A program made the position numbers and the translations under genes. A DNA stretch of 64,000 nt, from contig NC_011894.1 in assembly GCF_000022085.1 (NCBI RefSeq), positions 1,576,501-1,640,500 of the forward strand, given 5' to 3'. Shown here piece after piece: positions 54,416 through 63,078 of this stretch (within the stretch, counting starts at the first letter, position 1; the number at the start of each line of letters is the position of its first letter). This DNA comes from Methylobacterium nodulans ORS 2060. Its GTDB lineage: Bacteria > Pseudomonadota > Alphaproteobacteria > Rhizobiales > Beijerinckiaceae. The notes beneath the pieces were generated by a model. The model had not been told where the DNA came from. It searched no databases and saw nothing but the letters and a program-made list of their open reading frames with translations.

Positions 54416-55081
54416 TTGAGTTCCGAGACCACCATCGTCGTCGCCGACGATCATCCGCTCTTCCGGGGCGCCCTGCGGGGCGCGGTCGGCGCGATGCTGC
54501 CGGAGGCCCGGATCGTCGAGGCGAGCGGGCTCGACGCACTGACCGCCCTGCTCGACCGCGAGGACGAGGTCGACCTCATCCTCCTTGACCTCACCATGCC
54601 GGGCGTGCAGGGCTTCTCCGGGCTCATCTACCTGCGGGCGCAGCATCCGGCGATCCCCGTGGTGATCGTCTCGGCCAACGAGGATCCGGTGGTGATCCGC
54701 CGGGCGCTCGATTTCGGCGCCGCGGGCTTCATTCCGAAATCCCTCGACATCGACGAGATCGGCGAGGCGATCCGGCAGGTTCTGGCGGGCGGGACCTGGG
54801 CGCCGCCGGACATCGCCCTCTCGGCCTCCGAGGACAAGGAGACCGCCGACCTGATGCGCCGGCTCGCCACGCTCACGCCCCAGCAGGTGCGGGTGCTGAT
54901 GATGCTGTCCGAGGGGCTCCTCAACAAGCAGATCGCCTACGAGCTCTCCGTCTCCGAGGCGACTGTGAAGGCGCATGTCTCGGCGATCCTCCAGAAGCTC
55001 GGCGTCGAGAGCCGCACCCAGGCGGTGATCGCCTCCTCGCGCATCGGCGCGACGCTGAAGCCCCCGGCCGGGGTGGCGTGA
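54416..55081 (+). CDS. NarL/FixJ-type response regulator, LuxR helix-turn-helix
   Basis: 221 residues from a TTG at 54416 with GGGAGG 6-7 bases upstream; a GTG at 54398 adds six residues. The receiver domain has VVADDHPLFRG, phospho-Asp in LILLDLTMPG and Lys in FIPKSLD. The C-terminal LuxR DNA-binding domain reads LTPQQVRVLMMLSEGLLNKQ through VSEATVKAHVSAILQKLGV. No kinase gene is adjacent. It converges with the importer operon, leaving only four bases between the stops. Confidence 0.88.
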   Translation: MSSETTIVVADDHPLFRGALRGAVGAMLPEARIVEASGLDALTALLDREDEVDLILLDLTMPGVQGFSGLIYLRAQHPAIPVVIVSANEDPVVIRRALDFGAAGFIPKSLDIDEIGEAIRQVLAGGTWAPPDIALSASEDKETADLMRRLATLTPQQVRVLMMLSEGLLNKQIAYELSVSEATVKAHVSAILQKLGVESRTQAVIASSRIGATLKPPAGVA

Positions 55082-55085
55082 GCCT

Positions 55086-55802
55086 TCAGGCGGCCGAGCG
55101 GCCCGCCCGGCCGAGATAGAGATCCGCCGCCCGCTCGTCGGCCAGAAGGCCGTCGGCCGGGCCCTCGATGGCGACGCGCCCGCCGTCGAGGATGTAGCCG
55201 TGATGCGAGATCGCGAGCGACTGGCGGGCGCGTTGCTCCACCACGAACACGGTGACGCCGAGATCCGGCAGGCGCCGGATCAGCGCGAAGGCATCCGCCA
55301 CCCGGGCGGGGGCGAGCGCCGCGGTCGGCTCGTCGAGGACGACGAGCCGCGGACGGGGCATCAGCGCGCGGGCGAAGGCGAGCTGCTGGCGCTCGCCCCC
55401 CGAGAGGCTGCCGGCCCGGGCGCGGCGGCGCTCGCGCAGGAGCGGGAAGGCGTCGAACAATTCCTCGATCCGCCGCGCCCGGTCGGGGACGCCGGCCACG
55501 ACCTGGAGGTTCTCGCGCACGCTGAGCGCCCCGAACACGTTGCCGACCTGCGGCACGTAGCCGATGCCGCGGGCGATGCGCGCCTCGGTGGGGAGCCGGA
55601 CGATGTCCTCCCCCTCGAACAGGATGCGGCCGGCGACCCGCGGCAGCAGCCCGAGGATCGCCTTGGCGAGGGTCGACTTCCCGGCCCCGTTGGTGCCCGC
55701 GACGGTCACGATCCGGTTCGGCTCGAGGGTGAGCGAGATCCCGTTGAGGATGTCGACCTCGCCGTAGCCCCCGCGGACGTCCTCGATGACGAGCAGGCTC
55801 AC
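55086..55802 (-). CDS. livF: ABC transporter ATPase, LivF-type
   Basis: 238 residues. Walker A AGTNGAGKSTLAKAI, signature LSGGERQQLAFARAL, Walker B LVVLDEPTAAL. Second ATPase of a branched-chain amino acid/amide importer (HAAT family). Overlaps livG by four bases. The substrate depends on the binding protein at 58.4 kb. Confidence 0.92.
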   Translation of the reverse strand: MSLLVIEDVRGGYGEVDILNGISLTLEPNRIVTVAGTNGAGKSTLAKAILGLLPRVAGRILFEGEDIVRLPTEARIARGIGYVPQVGNVFGALSVRENLQVVAGVPDRARRIEELFDAFPLLRERRRARAGSLSGGERQQLAFARALMPRPRLVVLDEPTAALAPARVADAFALIRRLPDLGVTVFVVEQRARQSLAISHHGYILDGGRVAIEGPADGLLADERAADLYLGRAGRSAA

Positions 55803-56557
55803 GCCGCACCTCCCAGATAGGCTTCCCGCACGGTCCGGTCGGCGAGCACCGCCTCGGGCGGGCCCGCGGCGATCACGCGCCCGCGGTCCATGACCGCGAG
55901 CCGCGGCACCAGACGGGTGAGGGCATCGAGGTCGTGCTCGATCACCAGGAAGCCGATGCCCCGGGCGTTGAGCTCCAGGATGCGCTCCATCAGCTCCTCG
56001 ATCAGCACCGGGTTCACCCCCGCGAAGGGCTCGTCGAGGAGGATCAGCCGCGGCTCGACCATCAGCGCGCGGCCGAGTTCGAGGAGCTTCTTCTGGCCGC
56101 CCGAGAGCCGGCCGGACGGCGTGTCGGCCACCCGGGCGAGCTTGAGGAAGCGGATCGTCTCCTCGACCTGCGCGGCGATCGCCGCCTCCTCGGCCCGCAC
56201 CCGGGAGGGCCGCAGGAACAGGCCGAGGAGGCCCTCGCCGGTCTGGTTGGGGGCCGCGGCCATCAGGTTCTCGCGCACGGTGAGGTGGCGGAACTCCCGC
56301 GGCACCTGGAAGGTGCGCACCATGCCGGCCCGCGCCCGGGCGGCGGCGGGCAGCGCGTCGATGCGCCGGCCGTCGAGCCGCACCTCGCCGGCATCGGCCC
56401 GCAGGAAGCCGGAGACGACGGAGAACAGGGTCGACTTGCCCGCGCCGTTCGGCCCGATCAGGCCGAACAGCCCGCCCGCCTCCATGCTGAGCCGCACGCC
56501 GTCGAGGGCCCGGAAGCCCCCATAGGCCTTGCTGATGTCCCGGATCTCGAGGGTCAT
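55799..56557 (-). CDS. livG: ABC transporter ATPase, LivG-type
   Basis: 252 residues. Walker A GPNGAGKSTLFSVV, signature LSGGQKKLLELGRAL, Walker B LILLDEPFAGVNP, typical of LivG including the C-terminal VREAYLGGAA. Overlaps livM and livF by four bases each, so the importer genes are coupled. Confidence 0.92.
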   Translation of the reverse strand: MTLEIRDISKAYGGFRALDGVRLSMEAGGLFGLIGPNGAGKSTLFSVVSGFLRADAGEVRLDGRRIDALPAAARARAGMVRTFQVPREFRHLTVRENLMAAAPNQTGEGLLGLFLRPSRVRAEEAAIAAQVEETIRFLKLARVADTPSGRLSGGQKKLLELGRALMVEPRLILLDEPFAGVNPVLIEELMERILELNARGIGFLVIEHDLDALTRLVPRLAVMDRGRVIAAGPPEAVLADRTVREAYLGGAA

Positions 56558-57438
56558 CGCTTGGTGTAGTCCCCCATCAGGCCCTGGGGCCGGAACATCA
56601 CGAACAGGATGAGGAGGAGCCCGACGACGCCGATCCGCACCGAGGCCATGTCGACCTCCGAGATGCCCGGCACGAGGTCGCGCAGGAAGCGCGAGCCTTC
56701 GAGGAAGGCCATCAGGATGGCGGTGCCGACGACCGCGCCCGAGACGCGCCCCACCCCGCCCATGATCATCGCCATCCAGACGTAGAAGGTGACGAGGGGC
56801 ACGAACTGCTCGGGCACGATGTAGGTGATGTAGTGGGCGTAGAAGGCGCCCGCGATGCCGGCGAGCCCCGCTCCCACCACCAGCACCTGCACCTTGAGGC
56901 GGGCCGGGTCCTTGCCGAGCGCCGTGACGGCCTCCTCCGCGTCGCGGATCGCCTCGATCAGCCGGCCGAAGGGCGAGGCGGCGATCCGCCGGATCATCCA
57001 GACCGCCGCCAGGGTGACGGCGAGCACGGTCGCGAGGGTCGCTCCCTGCGCGGCCGGGCCGGTGAGGCCCGGATAGAGGCGCGGGATGCCGGGCAGGCCC
57101 TGGACGCCGTTCGTCAGCCAGCGCTCGCTCGTGACGACGATGCGCACCACCTCCGAGAAGCCGAGCGTGACGATGGCGAAGTAATCGTCCCGCAGGCGTA
57201 AGGCGACGAGGCCGAGGGGCCAGGCGGCGAGGCCCGCGAGCAGGGCGGCGGCGGCGAAGCCGAGCGGCACCGGCACGCCCTTCAGAGCGAGCAGCGCGCT
57301 CGCATAGGCGCCGATGGCGAAGAAGCCGACATGGCCGAAATTGATCAGGCCGGTGAGCCCGTATTGCAGCGTCAGCCCGAGGCTGAGCAGCATGTAGATC
57401 AGCGCGATGATGGCGATCGCCGCCAGATAGGCTTCCAT
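56554..57438 (-). CDS. livM: ABC transporter permease, LivM-type
   Basis: 294 residues from the ATG at 57436-57438. About nine membrane helices; hallmark GLTGLINFGHVGFFAIGAYAS near the N-terminus and the EAA loop IRDAEEAVTALGKDPARLKV. Inner-membrane channel subunit. Overlaps the livH stop by one base. Confidence 0.92.
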   Translation of the reverse strand: MEAYLAAIAIIALIYMLLSLGLTLQYGLTGLINFGHVGFFAIGAYASALLALKGVPVPLGFAAAALLAGLAAWPLGLVALRLRDDYFAIVTLGFSEVVRIVVTSERWLTNGVQGLPGIPRLYPGLTGPAAQGATLATVLAVTLAAVWMIRRIAASPFGRLIEAIRDAEEAVTALGKDPARLKVQVLVVGAGLAGIAGAFYAHYITYIVPEQFVPLVTFYVWMAMIMGGVGRVSGAVVGTAILMAFLEGSRFLRDLVPGISEVDMASVRIGVVGLLLILFVMFRPQGLMGDYTKR

Positions 57439-58301
57439 CAGCGGGCCCCCTCGACGCGGCCGAACAGGCCCCGCGGGCGCACCAGCAGGACGGCGAGCAT
57501 GATCGCGAAGGCGACGGCGATCTTGTAGGTGAAGCCGACGATCGGGGTCGAGACCTCCTGGGCCATGCCGAGCAGGAGCCCGGCGAGCACGGCGCCCGCC
57601 GGCGAGCCGATGCCGCCGAAGATCGCCGCCGTGAAGGCCGGCAGCAGGATCTCCCAGCCGCTCTCGGGGGCGACCACGGTCTTGATGCCGAGCATCATCC
57701 CGGCCGTGCCCGCGACCGCGCCGGCGAGCAGCCACAGGGCCACCATCACCCGGCCCGGCCGGATGCCGGAGACGCGGGCGAGATCCCGGTTGTCGGCCAC
57801 CGCCCGCATGGCCCGCCCGATCGGCGTGAGGTAGAGGAGCCCGAAAGTGACCGCGAGCGCGGCGAGCGCCACCGCGCCGAGCTGCAGGTCGATCGGCGCG
57901 ATGCGCAGGCCCCCGACCAGGTAGGGCCGGGCGAGCGGCACCCGGAAGACCTGCTGGCCGTGCCCGAACGCGACCCCGAGCCCGGCCCGGATGACGAAGC
58001 CGACGCCGATCGAGGCGACGAGGAGCGCCACCACCGAGCGGTCCGCGAGGCGCCGGAACACCAGGGCGTAGGCGAGGAGCGAGGCGGCCGCGCCCGCGAC
58101 GAGCGCCGTGACGCCGGCCGCCGCGAGCGAGCCGGTGGCGCGGTGCACCATCAGGGCCGCGTAGGCGCCGAGGGTCATCGTGTCCCCGGTCGCCGCGTTC
58201 GGGAAGCGGGCGATGCCGAAGACGAGCGTGATCGCAAGCGCCGAGAGCCCGATCACGAGTCCCTGCACGAGGCCGTTGAGGAGGAGTTGCGCGGTCGCCA
58301 T
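57438..58301 (-). CDS. livH: ABC transporter permease, LivH-type
   Basis: 287 residues, eight or so membrane helices. LivH landmarks: LVQGLVIGLSALAITLVFGI at the N-terminus, EAA-like loop MRAVADNRDLARVSGI and AAIFGGIGSPAGAVLAGLLLG. Separated from the binding-protein gene by a 15-bp hairpin. Confidence 0.92.
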   Translation of the reverse strand: MATAQLLLNGLVQGLVIGLSALAITLVFGIARFPNAATGDTMTLGAYAALMVHRATGSLAAAGVTALVAGAAASLLAYALVFRRLADRSVVALLVASIGVGFVIRAGLGVAFGHGQQVFRVPLARPYLVGGLRIAPIDLQLGAVALAALAVTFGLLYLTPIGRAMRAVADNRDLARVSGIRPGRVMVALWLLAGAVAGTAGMMLGIKTVVAPESGWEILLPAFTAAIFGGIGSPAGAVLAGLLLGMAQEVSTPIVGFTYKIAVAFAIMLAVLLVRPRGLFGRVEGAR

Positions 58302-58370
58302 GCGGGGCCGGGATCTGTCGATCGTTCAATGAGAACAAGGGGTTTGGGCAAGGGGTTTGGGATGGAGCGC

Positions 58371-58404
58371 GGGAACCCCTCTCCCGCACGGGAGAGGGGT
58401 TCCC
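58371..58404. terminator. palindromic hairpin repeat, copy 4, between the binding-protein and permease genes
   Basis: A perfect 15-bp stem (58371-58385 with 58390-58404) and loop GCAC. Same family as 15206, 34071 and 35482. Within an operon it probably acts as a partial terminator or message stabiliser, so that the binding protein is made in excess of the membrane parts. Confidence 0.7.
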
Positions 58405-58424
58405 CATGCCCTCTCGTGAGGGCG

Positions 58425-59642
58425 TCAGATCTTCACCACGTATTTCCGGTTCAGCACGCCGTTCTGGATCAAGGACACGCCGAAATCCGGCGTGACGTCG
58501 CCGTATTGGTCGAAATCCAGCACCGAGGAGGCGCCCTCGTAATTGATCTTGCCCGCCTTCAGACCGGCCTTGCCCTCGGCGAAGCTGGAGACGGCCGCGC
58601 CCGGCGGGTTCGAGACCTCGCGCAGTTTGGCGACGATCGACGCCGTGTCGGTGGCGCCGGCCGCCTCGATGGCGAGCGCGAGGCAGGTCACCATGTCCCA
58701 GGTCATCGCCGCATAGACGTTCGACTGACCCGGCACGCCCATCGCCTTGCGGTAGGCCGCGTCGTAGGCCTGGAAGGCGGGGGCGGTCTCGTTCGAGATC
58801 GAATCGACCGAGATCACGCCCTCGACCACCTCCGGCCCCGTCGCCTTGACGAGTTCCGGGCTCCCCGCCCAGCCGGGCATGATCCACTTCACGTCCTGGC
58901 CGGTCTGGAACCACTCTCGCATCAGGATGGTGGTGTCGGCGAGATAGGAGCCCGTGACGATCACGTCCGGCTTGGCGGCGAGCACCTTCTGCAGCTCCGA
59001 GGCATAGGTCGGCTGGTTCGGCTCGTAGACGACCGCCTCGACCACCTTGCCTCCCTTGGCCTCCCAGGCCTTGCGGAAGCCTTCCGTGTTGCCGATGCCC
59101 GAGGCGTTGTTGAAGGCCATGGTGGCCGGGCGCTTGAACCCTTCCTTGACGCAGATCTCCGCGAAGGCGCGGCCGAAGCGGTCGTTCGTCGCCTGGAAGC
59201 GGAAGCCGAGGTGCTTGGCATTGGCGGGCGGCACCGACAGGGCGGGCGCGCCCGAGCAGTGCAGGAGCGGGATGTTCGCCTCGTTGGTGAGCGGGATCAC
59301 CGCGAGCGAGACGCCCGACGACCACGTGCCCAGGATCGCCTGCACCTTGTTGACGTCGATGAGCTTCTTGGCGGCGAGCACGCCCGCCTGCGGGTTCGTC
59401 TGCGTGTCCTCGGCGATCACCTCCAGCCGGCGCCCGGCCGCGCCGCCCGCCGCATTCACCGCCTCGGCGGCGGCGATGATCATCTTCTGCATGCCCGAGC
59501 CGAAGGGGCTGCCCGATCCCGTCACCGGGCAGAGCGCCGCGAGGCGGAAGCGCGCCTCGCCCTGCGCCCGCAGGATGGCGGGGGCCGCCACGAGCGCCGA
59601 AGCGGCGCCGGCCGACCTGATGAACTGCCGACGGGTTGTCAT
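58425..59642 (-). CDS. ABC transporter substrate-binding protein, LivJ/AmiC type
   Basis: 405 residues. Tat-like signal MTTRRQFIRSAGAASAL with cleavage after ILRAQG. The mature part is a type I periplasmic binding protein of the branched-chain amino acid/amide group (LCPVTGSGSPFGSGMQKMII, VQAILGTWSSGVSLAVIPL, PDVIVTGSYLADTTILM). The neighbouring amidohydrolase suggests an amide or cyclic amide ligand, but the pocket cannot be read from sequence alone. Confidence 0.9.
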   Translation of the reverse strand: MTTRRQFIRSAGAASALVAAPAILRAQGEARFRLAALCPVTGSGSPFGSGMQKMIIAAAEAVNAAGGAAGRRLEVIAEDTQTNPQAGVLAAKKLIDVNKVQAILGTWSSGVSLAVIPLTNEANIPLLHCSGAPALSVPPANAKHLGFRFQATNDRFGRAFAEICVKEGFKRPATMAFNNASGIGNTEGFRKAWEAKGGKVVEAVVYEPNQPTYASELQKVLAAKPDVIVTGSYLADTTILMREWFQTGQDVKWIMPGWAGSPELVKATGPEVVEGVISVDSISNETAPAFQAYDAAYRKAMGVPGQSNVYAAMTWDMVTCLALAIEAAGATDTASIVAKLREVSNPPGAAVSSFAEGKAGLKAGKINYEGASSVLDFDQYGDVTPDFGVSLIQNGVLNRKYVVKI

Positions 59643-59691
59643 CGCGTGTGTCCCCTCCAGGCGGGTGCCGCCTCGTCGTTGATCGGTGCCC

Positions 59692-60933
59692 TCAGGCGTT
59701 CAGTTCGTTCTTGTGCAGCCGGCCGCGGGCCAGGATGAGCGGCAGGTGCCGGCCCTGGCCCGTGAGCAGCGACAGGTCGGCGAGCGGGTCGCCGTCCACC
59801 ACGATCAGGTCGGCTTCCGCCCCCGGCGCGATCGTGCCGATGCGGCCGGAGAGGCCGATGAGCTCGGCCGCGTTCACGGTGGCGGCGCGGATCACCTCGA
59901 TCGCCGGCAGCACCCGGCCGCGGATGACGAATTCCTCCGACTGGTGCCGGTGCATCTCGCCGAGGAGGTCGGTGCCGAACGCCATCGTCACCCCCGCCGC
60001 CCGCAGGATCTCGAGGGATTCGAGGCCGCGCAGGCGCACGTCGTCGATCTTGTCGACGGAGGTCTGGGGGAAGCCGAGCGAGGCGCCCTCGCTCTTCAGC
60101 GCCTCGTAGGTCACCAGGGTCGGGCAGGCGATGGCGCCGCGCTCCTTCATCAGGGCAGCGGTCTTGGCCTCGATCAGGTTCGCGTGCTCCACCGAGCGCA
60201 CCCCGGCCGTGACCGCGCGGGCGATCGCCTCGTCGGTGTAGAGATGGGCGGCGACGTAGGTCTGGGCGTTGCGCGCCTCCTCGACGATCGCCGTGAGCTC
60301 GTCGGTGGAGAAGCCCAGGAAGGCGATCGGGTCGGTCGGAGAGGCGACGCCGCCATTCGCCATCACCTTGATGAACTGCGCGCCCTGGCGGATCTCGTCG
60401 CGGGCCGCCGCCCGGCAGGCCTCGACCCCGTCGCAGACGCGCCCCATCGCCCCGAGGCGCAGCGTCTGGTAGCCGGCGTCGCGGTGGTCGTAGCGCCCGC
60501 GGAAATCCGCGTGGCCGCCCGTCTGCGACAGGGCCTTGCCGCAGATCACGAGGCGCGGCCCGGTGATCAGGCCCTGCTCCAGCGCCTCCACGAGGGCATG
60601 GGTGGCGCCGCCCACGTCCCGTACCGTGGTGAAGCCCCGGTCCAGCATGCCGCGCATGATCCGCGCGGCGTGATAGGCCACGAGGGCGTCCGGCAGCAGC
60701 GCGTTGCGGCCGAGATCCACCATCGCGGCGATGACGTGGACGTGGCAGTCGATGAGGCCGGGCATCAGGGTCCGGCCCTTCAGGTCGACGACCCGCGCGC
60801 CCGCATCCCGGATCGGCCGGTCCGAGACCTCCCGGATCACGCCGCCCTCGACGCGCACGAAGCGGTCATGCTCGCCTTCGGGCTCACGGCCGTCGAGCAG
60901 GCGGGCATTCGCGAAGATGATCGACTCGGACAT
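59692..60933 (-). CDS. metal-dependent amidohydrolase
   Basis: 413 residues. Amidohydrolase-superfamily TIM barrel: HxH in LIDCHVHVIAAM, Lys in FIKVMANGGV, His in VAAHLYTDEA and SVEHANLI, Asp in FGTDLLGEM, so a binuclear metal site is complete. Closest in pattern to the imidazolonepropionase-like/prolidase-like group (Xaa-Pro or cyclic imide hydrolases). It acts in the cytoplasm, with no signal peptide. Placed between the TetR regulator and the importer, it probably opens the imported amide. Confidence 0.9.
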   Translation of the reverse strand: MSESIIFANARLLDGREPEGEHDRFVRVEGGVIREVSDRPIRDAGARVVDLKGRTLMPGLIDCHVHVIAAMVDLGRNALLPDALVAYHAARIMRGMLDRGFTTVRDVGGATHALVEALEQGLITGPRLVICGKALSQTGGHADFRGRYDHRDAGYQTLRLGAMGRVCDGVEACRAAARDEIRQGAQFIKVMANGGVASPTDPIAFLGFSTDELTAIVEEARNAQTYVAAHLYTDEAIARAVTAGVRSVEHANLIEAKTAALMKERGAIACPTLVTYEALKSEGASLGFPQTSVDKIDDVRLRGLESLEILRAAGVTMAFGTDLLGEMHRHQSEEFVIRGRVLPAIEVIRAATVNAAELIGLSGRIGTIAPGAEADLIVVDGDPLADLSLLTGQGRHLPLILARGRLHKNELNA

Positions 60934-60962
60934 GGGGAACCTCTTGTCGGGGGCCTTTTGGG

Positions 60963-61592
60963 TCAGGGGCCGGCGGGCGCGATGCCGGGCCGGCCGCTCA
61001 GCATGGCGGTCCAGTAATCGGCCAGCCGCCGGTAATAGACCGGATCATGGCGCAGGATGCTCTGCACGCCCATGCCGCGCAGCAGGCAGAGCGTGGCGTT
61101 GAGGGCGGTCTCGACCTCCCGGTCCGGGGCGTCGTTGCCCCGGAAGAGATCGCGCCACGTGGCGTCGAGGGCGGCGTGGAACTCGCGCACCACCGGCACC
61201 AGCGCCTCGCGCAGGGCCGCGTTGTGGCGCGCCTCGGTGACGTGTTCGAGCGTGATCAGGAACAGGCGCCCGGAGAACATCTCCCAGAGCCGGTCGATGA
61301 AGCCCGGCAGCGCCAGCGATCCGTTCCGGACGAGTTCGGCGAGCGCGCGGATCTCGCCGGTCGAGGTCCGGAGCTGGTGCTCGACCGAGTGGACCACGAG
61401 GTCGTCCTTGCCGGTGAAATGGTGGTTGAGCGCGCCGCGGGTCACGCCCGCGCGCTCGGCGATCTCGGCCGTCGTCGTGCGTGCATAGCCGCGCTCCATC
61501 AGCAGGTCGAGCGTCGCCGCGATCAGCCGGGCCCGCGTCTCGGCGGTCCGTTGCTCCTGGGTCCGGCGCGGCTTGACGGCGGCTCTCGACAT
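60963..61592 (-). CDS. TetR-family transcriptional regulator
   Basis: 209 residues. Helix-turn-helix TTTAEIAERAGVTRGALNHHF (about 40-60) followed by the TetR linker TGKDDLVVHSVE. The C-terminal part matches the AcrR-like C-terminal domain. First gene of the leftward operon (regulator, amidohydrolase, importer), which it probably represses until the substrate is present. Confidence 0.9.
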   Translation of the reverse strand: MSRAAVKPRRTQEQRTAETRARLIAATLDLLMERGYARTTTAEIAERAGVTRGALNHHFTGKDDLVVHSVEHQLRTSTGEIRALAELVRNGSLALPGFIDRLWEMFSGRLFLITLEHVTEARHNAALREALVPVVREFHAALDATWRDLFRGNDAPDREVETALNATLCLLRGMGVQSILRHDPVYYRRLADYWTAMLSGRPGIAPAGP

Positions 61593-61611
61593 GGCGCGCG
61601 ACGCTAGGCTG

Positions 61612-61641
61612 CAACAAACAAACAGGCAAGTATGAATGTTG
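61612..61641. promoter_or_regulatory. possible TetR operator
   Basis: An AT-rich stretch just upstream of the TetR start, with CAACA at 61612-61616 and TGTTG at 61637-61641 as a spaced dyad. Position suits autoregulation; the motif is weak. Confidence 0.25.
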
Positions 61642-61793
61642 TGGAAATCTACGCCAACCTGCCCGCGCCGCGGGCGGCAGCGGGAGGACGCTGCGGGCGG
61701 CAGCCGCCGGATGCTACGCTGCGCTGGGGACGTTCAGCGGGCGCCGTGGCGCGGATTGCACCGTCATTGGTCAGTCATGCACATTATTCGTTC

Positions 61794-61819
61794 GGAACGA
61801 TCGGCGTGCGACTGCCGTT
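61794..61819 (+). promoter_or_regulatory. EcfG-type general-stress promoter, exact match
   Basis: GGAAC at 61794-61798, 17 bases, CGTT at 61816-61819. The -10 box ends 31 bases before the ATG at 61851. This is the consensus for the EcfG sigma factor of alphaproteobacteria. Confidence 0.8.
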
Positions 61820-61850
61820 GAGGGCCCATTCCCGCAATGGAGGTGAAGCA

Positions 61851-62099
61851 ATGATGAAGATCGCGCTGATCACCGTGGCCATGGCGGCCCTTGGTCCGGC
61901 TCTGGTGAACTCTGCGGAAGCTTATGAATGGGGTGGCGGCAGCTGCGTCGGCTATGGCTGCGTGCGCGCCCTGCACGACGAGGATTATCGGCCGGTTCGG
62001 CACTACCGGACCTACGAGGAGCGGCCGGCGGTTCGGGTCTATGAGCGCCGGACCCATCGCGGCTGGCGCCACCACGACTGGGACGATGACGACGAGTGA
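61851..62099 (+). CDS. small exported protein, charged C-terminus
   Basis: 82 residues from the ATG at 61851 (a second ATG follows immediately), preceded by GGAGGTGAAG. Signal peptide about 1-25 (ending NSAEAYE). The mature part has two Cys (SCVGYGC), many Arg, His and Tyr residues, and ends in an acidic run (DWDDDDE). Function is unknown. The exact EcfG-type promoter upstream suggests induction in the general stress response. Confidence 0.75.
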   Translation: MMKIALITVAMAALGPALVNSAEAYEWGGGSCVGYGCVRALHDEDYRPVRHYRTYEERPAVRVYERRTHRGWRHHDWDDDDE

Positions 62100-62159
62100 T
62101 TGATCGATAGCGGGCGGGAACCTCAGGAGGCTCCGCCGGAACGATCGTTCATGGAGACC

Positions 62160-62196
62160 GACACCGGCCGGACCGCGAGGTCCGGCCGGTGTCTTT
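62160..62196. terminator. strong hairpin between convergent genes
   Basis: A perfect 15-bp stem (62160-62174 with 62179-62193), loop GCGA, followed by TTT on the plus strand. It lies between the converging small genes and ends the plus-strand one, and possibly both. Confidence 0.8.
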
Positions 62197-62198
62197 AG

Positions 62199-62645
62199 TC
62201 AGTAGCCGAAGCGGACGTGGCGGTAGCCGTGATGGCGCCAGCCGTAATGACGGCCATGGTGCCAACCGTAGTGGCGCCAGTGATGGTGCCGCCAGCCATA
62301 GTGGCGATGCCTCCAGCCGTAATGGTGCCAGTAGGGGCGGTGGTGCCAGCCATAATGTCGCCAATGGTGCCGCCGGTAGCCGTAACGCACCGGATAATAG
62401 GCGACGGGGCGATAGCCGTAGTGCACGGTGCGGTAGCCGAAGGGCCGGCCATAGCCGTGCCGGTACCAGCCGAGATGGCGGCCGCGGCCGTGCCATCCAT
62501 GTCCGCCATGCCACCCGTGTCCGCCGTGCCAGCCCGTCCAGGCCGTGGGCGCGGTCGCCCGCCCGGTCGCCGCCGGCTCGGCCCGCAGGGCGGAGCCGAA
62601 GCCGCAGACGAGCATCAGTACGAGGAGTAATCGTCCAAGACGCAT
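62199..62645 (-). CDS. His/Tyr/Trp-rich exported repeat protein
   Basis: 148 residues with a perfect AAGGAGG box before the ATG at 62643-62645. Signal peptide about 1-22. Then three WHGGHG-type repeats (about 38-53) and a region of Tyr/Arg (about 58-90) leading into five HYGW repeats (93-138). Nearly half the mature residues are His, Trp, Tyr, Gly or Arg. No known domain; His density suggests metal binding or a structural envelope role. It has an exact EcfG-type promoter 29 bases upstream. Confidence 0.8.
   Translation of the reverse strand: MRLGRLLLVLMLVCGFGSALRAEPAATGRATAPTAWTGWHGGHGWHGGHGWHGRGRHLGWYRHGYGRPFGYRTVHYGYRPVAYYPVRYGYRRHHWRHYGWHHRPYWHHYGWRHRHYGWRHHHWRHYGWHHGRHYGWRHHGYRHVRFGY
62232..62369 (-). 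repeat. tandem repeats encoding HYGW units
   Basis: Five imperfect units with the core CACTACGGCTGG-like codons, each encoding HYGW plus Arg/His, spaced 8-13 residues apart. Unit number could vary between strains by slippage or recombination. Confidence 0.7.
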
Positions 62646-62674
62646 CCAGACCTCCTTCCGAGTGAGGGGGCAGG

Positions 62675-62699
62675 AACGAAGTGCGGCGCGGTTGGTTCC
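62675..62699 (-). promoter_or_regulatory. EcfG-type general-stress promoter, exact match
   Basis: On the minus strand GGAAC (62699-62695), 16 bases, CGTT (62678-62675). The -10 box ends 29 bases before the start at 62645. Confidence 0.8.
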
Positions 62700-62791
62700 G
62701 CAGCGGCGCCCGCCTGCTCAGGACGAAGGAGCGCCGGCGTCGTCGCGACGGCACCGGCCGCAGGGGTCGGTGCCGTTGCGAAGGGCCCCAC

Positions 62792-63049
62792 TCAGTCGCA
62801 GCTCTCCTTGTGCACGGTCTTGGACTCGCCGAGGTCGTTCTCCTTGTGCACGGTCTTGGAGCCGCAGCCCACGCCGTCCGAGGAGTGGGTCACGGTCTTC
62901 TTCTCGACGGTGCCGGTGGTGCTGCGGTCGACCACCGTGCCGGCCGGGCCATCGCGATGGATGACGGTGGTGTCCTCGGCCCGGGACGCAGTCGACACCC
63001 CCGCGACGGTGGCGAGGGCGGCGAGGGCGATCAGCGTATGACGCATCAT
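62792..63049 (-). CDS. small exported protein with KTVHKE repeats
   Basis: 85 residues from the ATG at 63047-63049 (a second ATG follows), preceded by AAGGAG. Signal peptide about 1-24 (ending ASRA). The mature part is polar with repeats KKTVTHSS, SKTVHKEN and SKTVHKES and two Cys residues. Function unknown. An exact EcfG-type promoter lies 29 bases upstream. Confidence 0.75.
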   Translation of the reverse strand: MMRHTLIALAALATVAGVSTASRAEDTTVIHRDGPAGTVVDRSTTGTVEKKTVTHSSDGVGCGSKTVHKENDLGESKTVHKESCD

Positions 63050-63078
63050 TCCAGCTCCTTGTTCAGAACCGGCTCCTC

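Noticed and set aside
62205..62420. Regularly spaced repeats resembling a CRISPR array
   Set aside because: The repeats are codon-based, imperfect and inside a secreted protein with signal peptide and ribosome-binding site; spacing varies and no cas genes are present.
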